From NCBI GenBank assembly GCA_029339195.1, contig JAPTJF010000197.1, forward strand, positions 37,545 through 101,544: a stretch of 64,000 nt of DNA. The letters run 5' to 3'. The notes under the pieces were generated by a model that was given only the letters and a program-made list of their open reading frames with translations, ran no database searches and had not been told where the DNA came from. The stretch is from Micractinium sp. NFX-FRZ. Its lineage: Eukaryota; Chlorophyta; Trebouxiophyceae; Chlorellales; Chlorellaceae. Of the stretch, positions 23,685 through 35,300 are shown in pieces; positions within the stretch are counted from its first letter, which is position 1, and every line of letters starts with the position of its first letter. A program made the translations under genes and the position numbers.

Positions 23685-24496
23685 CTAGCGCCGCGCCGTC
23701 TGCTGTGCCGGCGCCTTGCCCTTCCCGCCCTTGTGCTGCTCCACCAGCTCCGCCAGCCGCTGCCGGCTCTCCACCTCCTTGCTGTTGTAGCGGTCGGAGC
23801 GCTTGGGGCGCTGCTGCTCCGCTTGGCTGCTCGCAGCGGTGCTTGCGCTGGTGGGCTTGAACTTGTTCAGCTGCAGCGGGGGTGCAGGCGCGATTTGTGG
23901 GCAGAAGACATCGAGTCTCAGGCGGGGTGTCGGGGCTTGGGGAGCATGTTTGTGGGACGGCAGCAACCGGGCAGACCTGCGCCCAACAACGCAATCAGAC
24001 AGCCTTTCCGCCAGGCAGCCAAGCCGGCCGGGTCCACCCAGGTACCTCCCCCTCCCCCCTTGCCCCGCCGCCTCACGTTCCACTTCAGCTTGGCCTCCGT
24101 CACAAAGGAGGGCTCAAGAGGCTCCTGCGGCTTCTTGCTGGAAAAGGCCTTGTCCACTGTCTTGTTGACCTGGCGAGGGGCAGGGCAGGCAGGGTAGCAG
24201 GGCGTTTGGGCAGAGGTGCGGGGCCAGGGAGGCACCGGGGCAGCACCCACGTCTTTCAAGTGGCGGCTGCAGGGCGCCAATGGTGTCTGCAAGTAGCCCC
24301 GAAGCCCCGCTGCTCCACAGGAGAGCAGGGCGAGGCAGGGCCAGGGAGCTGAACCACCAGCGCACCCGCCGGTCGCACCGCGCCGACGGCGGCGGAAGTG
24401 GCCCTGCTGCTCTGGCGAGCCAAGCCGCGCGCCAGAACTCACCTTGAAGCCGGCCCACGCAGAGGCACCAATGCACGGCAGACAGGTAAGGCACAT
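23685..24496 (-). CDS. Small unknown basic protein (about 110 residues)
   Basis: Three minus-strand exons fit in phase. About 24496-24443 encodes MCLTCLPCIGASAWAGFK. About 24168-24077 encodes VNKTVDKAFSSKKPQEP and the rest of a lysine-rich helix ending KLKWN. About 23873-23685 encodes LNKFKPTSAS to the end KAPAQQTARR. The N-terminus has three closely spaced cysteines; the rest is polar and rich in Lys/Glu/Gln, probably helical or disordered (DRYNSKEVESRQRLAELVEQ). No known domain is recognised. Its stop lies only 100 bp upstream of the ATG of the DDT gene, so the two genes are packed head to tail. The start is the only ATG before the first donor; further upstream exons cannot be excluded. Confidence 0.45.
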
Positions 24497-25334
24497 GGAG
24501 CGGCGCAGACGACCTGCGAGGCCAAGGCAGCAGGCCGGAGTCTGGTAGCGCGCGGCTGTGCACCAGCGATCGCAACACACACGGGGTGTTGTTGGGCAGC
24601 GAGTGCGAAGCAGTGAAGGCGCAACGGGGCGACGATCAACCCACAGGAGGAGAGGCTGGCGCCCTCCGCTGCCCATCAAATAGGTCCCAATCGCATCAAC
24701 ATGACGTTAGGCCGACAGGGGCAGCGCTGGGAAGCCCCTGGGCGCCCGGAAACGAAGGGAGCGCCCCGCCTTTGCTCCTCACTCACTTTGGCGCCCGACA
24801 GCACCGCCTGCAGACTTCCAACGCGATTGCAGATGACAGACGCTGGGCGGCGCCGCACTGCAGCCCGCGCTGGAGGCAGGAGGCTGCCAGCAGGGCGGCC
24901 CCGCTGGCGGGGCGGGGAATGCCGGCCGCGTACATTAGGAAGACGCACCTGATGTTCTGTGGCCAGGTTTATCCGAACTGCAAGTGGGACACGTTGTTAT
25001 CACCAACCCTGCCTCCTAATGCGATAGCCCACATGAGCTGGCGATTTGGGAGGGTGCCAGGGCGGACGGTCAAACCCAACTGGACCAGGCACCGACAGCC
25101 ACCTCAGCAGTGTTTCTCGCCCAGCAGCAGGCCTGATACTGCTAGCAGGGACGGGCACAGCACAGCAGGGACGGGCGCATCTGATGGCCAGGAGGAAGCA
25201 GAAGCACAGGTGCACCGGATGAACACACACAGACAGGTCGGGTGTAGCGAAAGTTCAAGAAGAAGACGCGGGACAGGCAAGCTCAAGGCTGGGGCTGATG
25301 ACAGGTGTTCGGTGCTGGTCTAATCGGGGGCCGA
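24497..25334. other. Intergenic region upstream of the small unknown gene
   Basis: Promoter side of the small minus-strand gene and 3' flank of the armadillo/MYND gene. Open frames on both strands have no domain-like content and no consistent splice-site pattern. Nothing else is seen. Confidence 0.4.
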
Positions 25335-27278
25335 TCAGGGCTGAGCCGTGGCCTCTTTAGCAGCAACTGGCGGGTGCTGCACTGCGCCGCTCAAGCGCCA
25401 GCACTCCGCCTTGTGCTGCTTCCAGTGCGCAGTGGCGCAGCCAGTGCTGCAGTAGCGCACCGCGTTGCATGCACTGCAGCGGCGCAGGCCACGGGTGTTG
25501 CCGCACCCCGGCTGCGCACACACGTCTACTCCTGCCGCACTCCGCGACAGGCCCATCACTGCTGCCACAGCAGCGGGGCCTGACGACTCCCTTCCAGCCG
25601 GCAGGGGCGCTGTGCCAGGAAGCTGGAAGCCTGGGTTGCAAGCTCCTGAGAACATGGCCTCCACCATGGCTGCATGTGCCGGGGTTCCAGGGGCTTGGCC
25701 CATAGCTGTCGCTACAGCCAGGCTGTTCGCACGGTTGCCCAGTGCTATGCATCTGAGAGCAATGCCAGCGCTTCCCGAAATTTCATCGACGCATGGGCTG
25801 CCTAGCACAAGAGCAGCCAGCGGTGGGATGGCACCGCATGCTGCCGCAAGCTCCTGGGACTCTGCATGGCACCGTGCCAGGTCTGCCAGGGCTGCCGCCG
25901 CCTGCGCCTGGATGCGACCTTCGCTGCCGCTGTGCAGGCACGACACAAATGCGTCTACGCCGCCGGCCTGCGCCACTGCTGCTGCTTGGGAGCCATCCAG
26001 AATCAGGCAGCGCAGGGCCCCAAGCGCTGCAGCCCGCGCCGGCTCGGTGCCACGGGAGGGCAGGAGGCGCACCAGCGCTGGGATCCCGCCAGCCGCGGCA
26101 ACTGCCTGCCGGTGTGCGGCTCTGCGCCCTACCAGCTTGCTCACCGCAATGGCTGCCTGCTCCTGCACATCTGCGCAGCGGCTGGCACACAGCAGCTGCA
26201 CCAGGGCAGCGGCGGCGCCCGATGCCGCAAACGCCTGCTGTGTGGGGTCGCGGGCATCGTCTGCCATGTTCCTCAGCAGCCCAGCGCCTGCCCCCTGCAC
26301 TGCGGCGCTGCCAGAGCTGCGCAGCAGCTGCACCATGGCTTGGATGCCGCCTGCAGCCGTAATGGAGGCCTTGCTGGGCAGGTTGTTGCCGGCCAGGTTT
26401 CTCAGCGCGGCCGCCGCCGCTGCCTGCACGCTGCTGTCGCTGGTGTCGCAGTCGCACATGCTCAGCAGTGTGTCAATGCCGCCAGCAGTCGCAATGGCGG
26501 CCCTGCCTTCCTCTGCCCTGACTGCAATGCTGGAGAGGCACAGGGCTGCCCATTCCAGCACCTGGCTGCTGCTGGAAGAGCGCAGCAGGCGCAGCAGCGT
26601 TGGGACCATGCCGGCTGCTGCGGCGGCATGGCCGGCCGGCGGGTAGCGGTCGCACAAGTTCCCTGTTGCCGCCGCAGCAAGATACTGCGCTTGCTCGTCC
26701 GTTGAGCCTTCCAGCACGGCTGCCAAGGCGGCCACGCCGCCGGCTTCCACCACTGCTGACGAGTGCTCCGGTGGGCCGCCGTGCAAGTTGGCCAGCACCA
26801 TGGCCGCCCCCTGCTGTGCCTGCGCATCTCCCGTCCGCAGCAGCCTGACCAGCGCAGGAATGCCGTCCAATTCCACAAGCTGCTGAATGTTGGCGCGCTG
26901 AGCAGCACCAGCGCTGCAGCTGCACAGCAGGGCGACAATCGATGCTGCAGTGCCAGCAGCAGCGCTGCCGCTGCTGCGCTGCAAGCACTGGAGCAGGGTG
27001 GTGATGCCTTCCGCTGCCACAAGGGCCTGCTGGTTGCTGGGGCTATCGTTGCACAAGTGCAACAGAGCCGTGGCTGCTGCCAGCTGCAGTGCCTCGCTGC
27101 TGCTGTCATGCAACCGGTGTAGCAGCACGGGCATGCCCCCCGCCGCGCCGATGGCCTGACGCTGGTCAGCACCTTCACGGGCTAGGCGCTCAAGCGACTG
27201 GGCTGCTACCAGTTGCACTGCCTCGCTGCTGCTGCGCAGTCGCTTCAGCAGTGCGCGGACGTAGGTTGTGGAAGCCAT
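25335..27278 (-). CDS. Intronless armadillo-repeat protein with C-terminal MYND zinc finger
   Basis: One uninterrupted minus-strand frame of 647 residues starts MASTTYVRALLKRLRSSS. Roughly a dozen armadillo-type repeats of about 42 residues fill most of it, each with a G-G-(I/M)-x-x-L-(V/L) turn, for example AAGGMPVLLHRLHDSSSEAL, VEAGGVAALAAVLEGS, and AAGGIPALVRLLPSRG. The last 60 residues are a MYND finger with the expected Cys/His spacing: CAQPGCGNTRGLRRCSACNA, RYCSTGCATAHWKQHKAEC. Such proteins are protein-interaction scaffolds; ARM-MYND combinations are common in green algae and no enzymatic activity is implied. The lack of introns is striking because nearly every other gene here has 3 to 18 exons, which suggests a retrocopy origin. 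The antisense strand also holds a long open frame, explained by base composition. Confidence 0.85.
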   Translation of the reverse strand: MASTTYVRALLKRLRSSSEAVQLVAAQSLERLAREGADQRQAIGAAGGMPVLLHRLHDSSSEALQLAAATALLHLCNDSPSNQQALVAAEGITTLLQCLQRSSGSAAAGTAASIVALLCSCSAGAAQRANIQQLVELDGIPALVRLLRTGDAQAQQGAAMVLANLHGGPPEHSSAVVEAGGVAALAAVLEGSTDEQAQYLAAAATGNLCDRYPPAGHAAAAAGMVPTLLRLLRSSSSSQVLEWAALCLSSIAVRAEEGRAAIATAGGIDTLLSMCDCDTSDSSVQAAAAAALRNLAGNNLPSKASITAAGGIQAMVQLLRSSGSAAVQGAGAGLLRNMADDARDPTQQAFAASGAAAALVQLLCASRCADVQEQAAIAVSKLVGRRAAHRQAVAAAGGIPALVRLLPSRGTEPARAAALGALRCLILDGSQAAAVAQAGGVDAFVSCLHSGSEGRIQAQAAAALADLARCHAESQELAAACGAIPPLAALVLGSPCVDEISGSAGIALRCIALGNRANSLAVATAMGQAPGTPAHAAMVEAMFSGACNPGFQLPGTAPLPAGRESSGPAAVAAVMGLSRSAAGVDVCAQPGCGNTRGLRRCSACNAVRYCSTGCATAHWKQHKAECWRLSGAVQHPPVAAKEATAQP

Positions 27279-27890
27279 GGTCCAGGCAGGGAGGGCGCTG
27301 CAGGTCTGGGGCGGCGGGCAGCGGCAGGACGGCGGAGGCTCAGGGCGGCCAGGCGAGCTGAGCGCAAGACATGGTGACTCATCAGTCGGCTTCAGCTCAC
27401 ATTTGCGAGCCTATTCTCCTTGACTCTGGCGCTCCAAGGCCTCGACGCTCCGATACCCGATGATCAGCCGCCGCAGTAGCCCAGTGGGCCAGTGGACCAG
27501 ATAGATGAATGATGAATGGGCCAACGCACGAGTCCGTGCCGCTCGATGTGCACAGCAGTTCATCAGCGCGGCTGACTTGGGTGCCCTCGCTGACGTGGCG
27601 GCTGAACGCACCACGCCTCGGTGCAAAGTCACCAGCTCCTGCCCTGTACTGAGTCCCCAGGGCTGGCTGGCTGTGTGTGGAGCAGCTGAATGAAGCAGGC
27701 AATGCATGAGATCATCAAGTGTATGGGAAAATGGCGGTAGGTGTGTTGGGTAGGCTTCAGCGTTGGCGGCGGAAAAACTCGGGGGAAGGGTGCGGCAGGG
27801 AATCAATCAGGCACTGACATGAACAAACAAAACATCCACAGGAGGGCCGGAGGGGACAAACGGGCCGCCGTGCCGTACACGGCGTGCCGC
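27279..27890. other. Intergenic region between two minus-strand genes
   Basis: Promoter side of the armadillo/MYND gene and 3' flank of the plastid membrane protein gene. Base composition is somewhat less G+C-rich around 27640-27830. No supported exon or recognisable regulatory motif. Confidence 0.4.
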
Positions 27891-30003
27891 TCAGGCGAAG
27901 CCCTTGGGGGCCGCCGGCGCCGCGGCCTGCTTGGAGCTGCTGCCGCCGCTGCCGCTGCCGCCGCTGTTGTTGCGCCCCGTCAGCTCGTCGCGGCGCTGCA
28001 GGATGTATGCCTCCATCTCCTTGAACCTGCAGGGTGGAGAGGTCGTGATGTAAGGCATAGCCAGGATGGCACAAGGAGGACAGGTGCTGCTGGTGATGGG
28101 CGCTTGCTGCTGCCCAGCAAGGCTGGCAAGCCACCCAGGCTTCGACTCAACATGGGCCCAAAGCACCGCTTTGGCACCGGGGGCAGGTCAGCACAAGAGC
28201 ATGCTGGCTGGCTCGGCAACACAAGAGCCTCCCGGCATCCTGCAGACCCAGCTGCTTCGCCCGCTCGACACTCCCCCGCCTATTAGACAGCAGGAGCGCA
28301 GCGGCCTCACTTGGGCAGCGAGCGCATCTCGATCTTGCTGCCGTCCCGCAGGGTGACGACCATGTCGCCCCAGGCGCCCACGCCGCGCCCGATGCTCACA
28401 ACCTGGGCCACCTCCTCGTAAGCCGCATCCAGCTGCTCGGCTGCGGGGCGGGGGCGGGGCGGGTGGGGAAGGGGGGATTAAGCACAGGCAGCAGCATGGC
28501 TGCTGCACCATGGCACCAAGGCTGACCCCCGCCTGTCACTCCATCCCGCGAGGCTGCACAAGCCCCCTCAGCCGCTCACTCTGCCAGGGCGCGTTGGTGA
28601 TGCAGCTGATGCGGCGGTCGGTGAACCGGTACTTGACAAACAGGCCGCGACCCACGGCTGCAGGGCAGGGAAGAACAGAGCAGGCGCATGCATGAGAATG
28701 GGGTGCTCGGCGGGCGGCGGTGTGCAGCAGGTTGCCCACCACCACCAGAGCAGGGAGGAGCGTAGCAAGGGCCGATTGAGTCAGGGTGCAGTGCAGTGCA
28801 GGGATGGGCACAGGGCAGGGCACGGTGCAGGCGAGGGCTCTGCGGGCCTGGCAATGCACAGCAGCATGGGCATGAGCTGACCACCCAGTGGCCTGCACCT
28901 GACATGCACTTGCTACGACACCGGCGCCTGGCCACTGCATACCCGCGATGGAGAGGGGCAGCCAGAGGAGGGTGATGCCCAGGGCCATGTTGACCGCCAG
29001 GTCGCCACGGTGGGGGGCTGCAGGGCGGGAGGGAGGGCGGCACATGGGTGCGTTCAGGTCCAGGAAGATGAGCAGCACCACAAGGCAGCGCTGACGCCTT
29101 CACAGCCACTCGACACGCCAGCCAGCAGCCCTCAGATGTCTGTCCACTCCACCAGGACTCAAAGCAATCCACGTGTCCAGCCTGCCCACCCGCATCACCA
29201 CCCACCCCGCCCCATCCACCCACGCACGTCTTTGCCACACCAGCATGTGCTGGCCCCCGCCCCCTGGCACTCACGGCTCTCAAACACGAGCGTCTCGGAG
29301 GAGAAGTCGTACTCCCGCTTCTTGATGGGGGCCGACGTCCGCTTCTCCTTCTTCTCGCTCGCCTCCTTGGCAGCCTTCTTGCCCTCGCCTGCGGCAGGGG
29401 CAGGCAGGGGCACAACACCAGGGCGGGATCACGAGCTGAGACCTGCTGCTGTGCGGCGGCAAAACTCAAGACAATGTGCATGCCTCCACATGGTTTCCCA
29501 TACAAACAGGCCAACCCTGGTCTGTGTGCAGTATATGACCAGCATGGCAGATGATCTGCGCCTGTGCCTCCCGCCCACTGCGTCGAGGGCACAACGCACC
29601 ATAAGGCGTCTCGCCCTTGGCCTTCTTCAGCGCCGCCAGGCGGGCCTCAAAGTCCTCATCCTCGTCAGCTGCAAGGTCCGGAGGGGAGGGCGACACCGCC
29701 GGTTAGGCAGACTGCCCAGGCACGGAAGAACAGCAGAGGCTGGTGCAAGCGCAGGGCGCTGCCGCCAGTGCTGCTGCCCGGCGGCGGCACCGGCTACTGA
29801 CGCCACCAAGCTGCCGGCTTGCCGTGCGGGGTGCTTCCCTCACCTGTTGCCCGCACCACTGCGAGCCGCCGGGCTGGCCGGCTGGTGAAAAACACTGGTG
29901 CCGCTGCTGCCACCGGCCGGCCGCTCAGGCTGCCGCTCCTGCTGCTCAGGCGGGCCGCTGCATTGGCGCCGGTGGGGCACCGGACACTGTTGACCGCGTA
30001 CAT
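27891..30003 (-). CDS. Plastid-targeted membrane protein with bacterial-PH-like domain
   Basis: About seven minus-strand exons. Exon 1 (30003-29844) encodes a transit-peptide-like start rich in Ser, Arg and Ala (MYAVNSVRCPTGANAAARLS) and ends VVRATG. Two acidic then basic exons follow (ADEDEDFEARLAALKKAKGE, then KKEKRTSAPIKKREYDFSSE). Next is a hydrophobic segment (NMALGITLLWLPLSIA) and then a compact beta-rich domain: KYRFTDRRISCITNAPW, VAQVVSIGRGVGAWGDMVV, RDGSKIEMRSLPKFKEMEAY. This last domain has the look of the bacterial PH fold found in small membrane proteins; similar plant proteins are plastid-located. The C-terminus is a Gly/Ser/Ala tail ending KGFA. An upstream in-frame ATG at 30138 would add 45 residues. 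Exact function is unknown; membrane insertion and plastid location are inferred. Confidence 0.68.
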
Positions 30004-30479
30004 TGCCTCGCTGCTGGCCTCCGGCGGAGTAGTGTCGAAAGGGCTGGCGGTGCTGGCGCACTGGCTGGCTTGCAGATAAAGAAGCGATCGGTGCGAGGTG
30101 CAAGGCGAGGTAGTGTTTGATGGATTTGGGCATGGCACACGGCCTCAGGTGGCCACCGGCAGTACGCTGAGCGGGACGGGCAGACTGTGCAAGCCTGCGG
30201 ACAAACCACCTCCATGCTCGCTTGAATTTAAATCAAGAGATGCTGCTAAGCAGCATGATATCCCAGGCAGGCGATAAGTGAAGCACATAGAAGTTGAGGG
30301 GGCCCAGAGTCGGGAGAGAAGAGGCACTGCAAGGCGGTGTCGGGGGACGCGGGGCGTGCGGCACCCAGGGCGTTGCGGAGAAGCGCAGGGGGAAGAAGGC
30401 ATGCTGCAACAGAAAATTCGGGTATCGTACACGGGCAGGGTAGCCGCTGCCCTCCAGTGTCAGCCATGCGCCGGCGCCA
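30004..30479. other. Intergenic region between two minus-strand genes
   Basis: Promoter side of the plastid PH-like gene and 3' flank of the coiled-coil gene. No coding evidence. A short A+T-rich stretch (AATTTAAATCAAG near 30223) stands out. Confidence 0.4.
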
Positions 30480-31899
30480 TCACTCGAGGCCGTACCGCGA
30501 GGCCGCCAGATCGTACCGCGCCCGCTCCAGCTGCTCTGCCTGGTTGCTCATCTGGCGGCGGGTGGCCTGCAGGGGCACGCATGGCAGGGACACAGATGAT
30601 AGTCTCCTCAGAAGAAGGTTAACATGTGTGGCGTGCTGCAGTCAGTGGCGCACCGCTAAGCCCAGCATTGGCGATGTGCCAATGCCCTCCCATCCCTGCC
30701 ATAAAGGGCCCAAAGCCTTCAACCCAACACTGATTGCAAACACGCCACACCCAGCGCGCCGCCTCGCCTACCCCAGCCCAGCTCTGAGAGGCAACAGAGG
30801 CTGGCCCCACCTGCAGCTCCTGCTCGATCAGCCCCACCCGGCTCTGGCTGGCCCCCAGCTCGCCGCGCGCCGCCTCCAGGGCGCGCTGCTGCTGCTGCAG
30901 CACCGCCTGCTGCGCCTCCAACTCCGCCACCTTGGCCTCCAGCTCGGCCCTGCCATGCAAGCGGGATGAGAAGGGTAAACGGGGAATGCAGCGCAGCAAC
31001 CTCAGCCCCCAGCTCGGGCCTGCCACAACCGGGAGGGCATCAGGTTGGCGGGGGCTAAGAGACAAGGTGCGGTGGACGGAGCTGTGCATGGCAACACAGG
31101 ATGGGAGCATGCACCCGCCCCCACCACCTCACGCTTGCCAGCCTACATGGCAGGTGGGGACCTGATGCAGCCCAGCACTGCCCACTCACCGTGCGCTCTG
31201 CAGCTCCTCTGACAGCTCACTCAGCTGTGATGACTTGGTGTCCAGCTCGCCCCTGAATAGAGAATGAAGGCGGGGGGCGAGCGCGGATGTGAGCCTGGCA
31301 GTAGACCCGTGTTGGAGACCCAATCGATGGTGTACCAGCTCCGCAAGACAGAAATGTGCTGCGCCAGCAATCAAGCAGCCCGCACTTTGGTCACACCCAA
31401 CCGGCCAACAATGCCCGCATCGCAGCGGCAAACCCTGCTGCCCGCTCACCGTGCACTCTGCAGCTCTCCCGCCACCTCCGACAGCTTGCTCGTCTTGCTC
31501 TCCAGCTGGCTGCGTGCCTGGCTCAGCTGCCGCTCCAGCTCGGAGCTGCGGGAGTGCAGGCGGCGCAGGAGGCTCATGCCCGCCGCCCCCGCCACAGTCA
31601 CTCCCGCCGCCAGCACCGCCAGCGCGCCGCCGCCACCGCCAGCCTGTGGCGCATGGTTCTCTTTGGATCCCCCTGCGCGCAGCAACATCGTGTGCGGTAA
31701 CAACATTACGATACGGCTTGGCAGCAATGACCTCTGCGACCCAACAACAGGCCGGCCGGCGGGCGGCGGCGCACAAGCAGGCACCGCCGCTGCCTCCACA
31801 AACGCTCCCACGTCCCGCCTCACCTTTTGCACGCCTTCTATACTGCGCAGAAGCCTTGTGAGCGCTTCTGGGGAGGTCCTGGGCCGGCTGCGACGCCAT
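30480..31899 (-). CDS. Single-pass membrane protein with long coiled coil
   Basis: Five minus-strand exons join in phase: 31899 to about 31825 (MASQPAQDLPRSAHKASAQY), about 31671-31450, about 31255-31193, about 30954-30812, and about 30565-30480, ending SRYGLE. After a basic N-terminus and a GGSKENHAP motif there is one hydrophobic segment (ALAVLAAGVTVAGAAGMSLL), then about 120 residues of heptad-rich coiled coil (LERQLSQARSQLESKTSKLS, AELEAKVAELEAQQAVLQQQ). Two neighbouring exons end with the same phrase, ELQSAR, preceded by similar sequence (SKLSEVAGELQSAR, SQLSELSEELQSAR), so one exon probably arose by duplication. Family not recognised. The KEN tripeptide could be a degradation signal, but that is speculation. 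Confidence 0.62.
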
Positions 31900-32390
31900 A
31901 GTTTTGAGTGAGACAGCAGCCCGACAGCCGGTGGATTGAGCTGCCCGCGTGTCGCTGAGCGCTGTTCTGGTTGCAGGCAAATGCGACAGGCCGTGATAGC
32001 TGCAGGCGCCTTGCAGAGAAACTCCTCTGGCCACGCTGGCAAAAACCCCAGCTGCCGAAACTGGCTCGTCCCGAAGGCATTGTGCCTTTCATCTGAGCCG
32101 ATATCGAGCCACTTGCGAATTGCAACAAACCCCTGGGCCGTCTCCACGACGCCAGCCCAGCCTTGGAGCTCCCCTGTGGGCGGCCCTTGGAGCGTGCGAG
32201 CCTCACATGGCGTCATTTGCTCGTAATTGAATCACGCAGATAGCCAGGGAGCCAGTTTTGGCTCATCCTAGGGAGCCGCAGGGGCAGGCGGCTTCTGCCC
32301 GGTGCGTGCGTCGGCGCCACCGCACCGACGGGCGCAGGTGCCGCTGGCGACAGCGCGCCCGTGAGCACCTGCAAACAGCGCCCAGCAGTC
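31900..32390. promoter_or_regulatory. Probable bidirectional promoter region
   Basis: These 491 bp separate the divergent starts of the coiled-coil gene (-) and the MFS transporter gene (+), so both promoters must lie here or in the 5' UTRs. No TATA box or other motif is convincing. No coding exon is supported. Confidence 0.5.
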
Positions 32391-35300
32391 ATGCCAGCCT
32401 TAATTGTGCCCCGAGAGGAGCCCCACCAGCCCACCGTCCTTCACCGCGGGCGCACCGCCCTGTTGGTGAATCTCGCAGCGGTGCTGGAGCGCTGCGACGA
32501 GCAGGTGGGCTGCGCTTGGTTGCACCTCCCTGCCGCCGCCTGCCTGCCTGCATGGCTGGCTGGCCGGATGCATGGCCCAAGAGTATGCGTGTCGCAGTGT
32601 GCAGCATAACTGATTCCTTTACTATATGCTGGGCATCTTGAGCTCTGCCCGCCCACCCTTGGTGCCCGGTTATCCCTCCTGCCCCCCGCAGATGCTGCCG
32701 GCGGTCTACCGCTTCATCGGCGCCTCCTGGTCGGCCACCCCCACGCAGCTGGGCTACATCACCCTGTGCCGTGCGCTGGTGCAGGCGCTGAGCTCGCCAC
32801 TGGGCGGCATTGCAGGTGGGCGGTGTCCCCGGCACGCGGGGCCAGCACCCCTGCATGATTCCCACCCAAGAGCGCTAATGTATTGAGCTGTGAAGGGAGC
32901 AAGCAGAAAGGATGCGACCCACCTGCCGGTCCAGCACGTGAAACCACCACCGCCCCACCCGCCCTTGCTGCTCCGCGCGCCCGCAGGCCACTTCATGCAC
33001 CGCGGCCACGTGGTGGGAGGCGGCTGCCTTCTGTGGTCTGCCTGCACCGCCCTCTTTGCCGGCTGCCACTCCCTGGGGGCCGGCGCGGCGGTGTGGGCGG
33101 TGAATGGGCTGGGGCTGGCGCTGGTGCTGCCCTCTTCCCAGAGCCTTGTGGCCGATCTCTATGCCTCCTCCCAGCGTGGCCGTGCGTTTGGGCTGCTCTA
33201 CTGCACCGGAGCGCTGGGCGGGATGGTGGGAGCCCTGTACGCCACAAACATGGGTGGGTGCGCAGGGTGGGCAGGTGGGGCAGGGGTGGTTGAGGTGGGG
33301 GCGACGGCGGGGGAAGGCAGTGGCTGTAACGGTGGGCGTGAACTCCAGGGAAGCGTGCGACAGTGGTTGGTGACGCCAGGTGCAAGGCAGATCCAAGCCG
33401 CATGTGCTCCATTGCCTACTAATTCCCTGCTTTCGCAAGTCCCGCTTCACTGGCAGCCGCCCTCACTTCTCCCGCCGCAGGAGCGCACCACCCGCTGGGG
33501 CTGGAGGGCTGGCGCTTTGCCTTCCTCTCCCTGGCAGTGGTCAGCGCCGCTGCAGGGGTGGCCAACCTGCTGCTCACTGAAGACCCTCAGCGGCAGCGGC
33601 GGCAGCGGCAGCACGGGGAGGGTGGGCCAGACGGGGCACTGCTTGGGCGCAAGACCAGTGAAGCGGGCTTTCAGGAAGCAGCGGTGGCTGCCGAGCCGGG
33701 GGGGGCAGATGAGGAGGCGGGCAGGAGTGTGCATGACAGCGAGCGGCAGCCCCTCGCCAGCTGGGGCGCTGGCCGCGCAGGCAGCGGGCAGGGCAGCAGC
33801 AGTGGCGGCGGCACTGCGCACGAGGCCGCAGCGGCGGAGAAGCGTGCCGCAGCAGCTGTGGGGGCGCCGGTGCCGTCCGTGCGGGAGCAGGCGCGTGGCG
33901 TACTGCAGGAGGTGGCGTCGGTGTTGCGCATCCCCACCTTCCTCATCGTCGTAGCGCAGGTGAGGCGGGGCTTCCAGTTTGAGGCCACACCGCCGGGGGG
34001 GGGCCTGCCCCCAGTGTGTGTATCCACAGACGCACCTGTGCTGCGAAGCTGCTCCTGCATGGTGGTGTCGACTCCTGTATTACACGTGCTGCTGCTGCTG
34101 CGCTGCGCACTTGCATGTACTTGTGCCCCGCCCCTCCTTGCTGCCCAGGGCATTTTTGGCAGCGTGCCCTGGAGCGCGCTCGTCTTCCTCACTCTCTACC
34201 TGCAGCTGCTGGGCATGAGCGATGCCCAGGCCTCATCCCTGGTGGCACTGTTCCTGGCAGGTGAAGCCCGCAGATGCAGAGGGGTCACCGTGTCTAGTCA
34301 GTGCACACCGCTTTACACTGCCTCTGAATTGGTTTGCAAGTCCAGCTGAGGTCTGTGCCAGGCAGCAGCGGCTGTGGCAGGGGGCAGAGCTGCAAGCGCC
34401 CTCGGCGCCCGCTGGCAAACTGCCCTCCCCTGCCCTCATCGCTGGGATTGCCCCTACCCCGCCACGTTGCCCGTCATCCCGCAGGCACCGCTGTGGGCGG
34501 CCTGATTGGCGGGTTTGTGGGCGATGCCGCCGCCAAGCACTGGCCTCACCACGGACGCATTGCAGTCACGCAGGCAGGCAGGGAGCACGTGTTGGAGGCC
34601 GGTGGGTGATCAGGCGCGTGAGCTGCCATGGTAGCACTGCTATTAGGGGGGAGGACTGCACAGCAGTGCGCTGCGGTGCTCCAACCTGCATGAGCCTCAA
34701 CAGGCGCTGCATATCCCGGTCCCCACATTGCAATGCGCAGTTCAGCGTCAGCATCGGCATCCCCTTTGCCTTCCTCGTGTTCAAGGTGAGCTGCCACGGC
34801 CGGCATGGTGAGCTGGCAGGCAGGGGGGGCTTCGCACTACCGCTGCCACTGCCCCTGCCCAACCGGTCGCTGTGCACCTCTGCGCCGCCTGAGAGGAGCA
34901 CAGTCTCCAGCTCTGTACCAACTGCAGGGCCTGCCCCGCGACGGGCGCCCCGTCACCGTGGCGCTGTATGCCGCAGTGCTGCTGGCATTTGCGCTGCTCA
35001 AGGCCTGGCCCGCCCCCGCCTGCAACAACCCGGTGAGGGCTGCAGGCATGGGGTGCCACAGCCGGCTGGTGCCCGCAGCTTGTGTGCTGGCCCACTGTAC
35101 AATTGGCGAGGCTGCTGCCTGATGGTGTCTATGGCGGCGCACCCGGCTGCGGCAGGGGTGTCCCCGCCCGATGCCCATCCGTTGGCTTCTTAGCGCACTG
35201 CCTCCCATTCCCTGCAGGTGTTTGCCGAGATCGTGCCGCCCCGGCAGAGAAACCTTGTTTATGCCTTCGATCGCTGCTTCGAAGGTGGGGCTTGTTTCGC

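Noticed and set aside
25465..26646. 393-codon open frame antisense to the armadillo/MYND gene
   Set aside because: The sense frame encodes clear armadillo repeats and a MYND finger; the antisense frame is a by-product of G+C-rich codon positions and has no domain.
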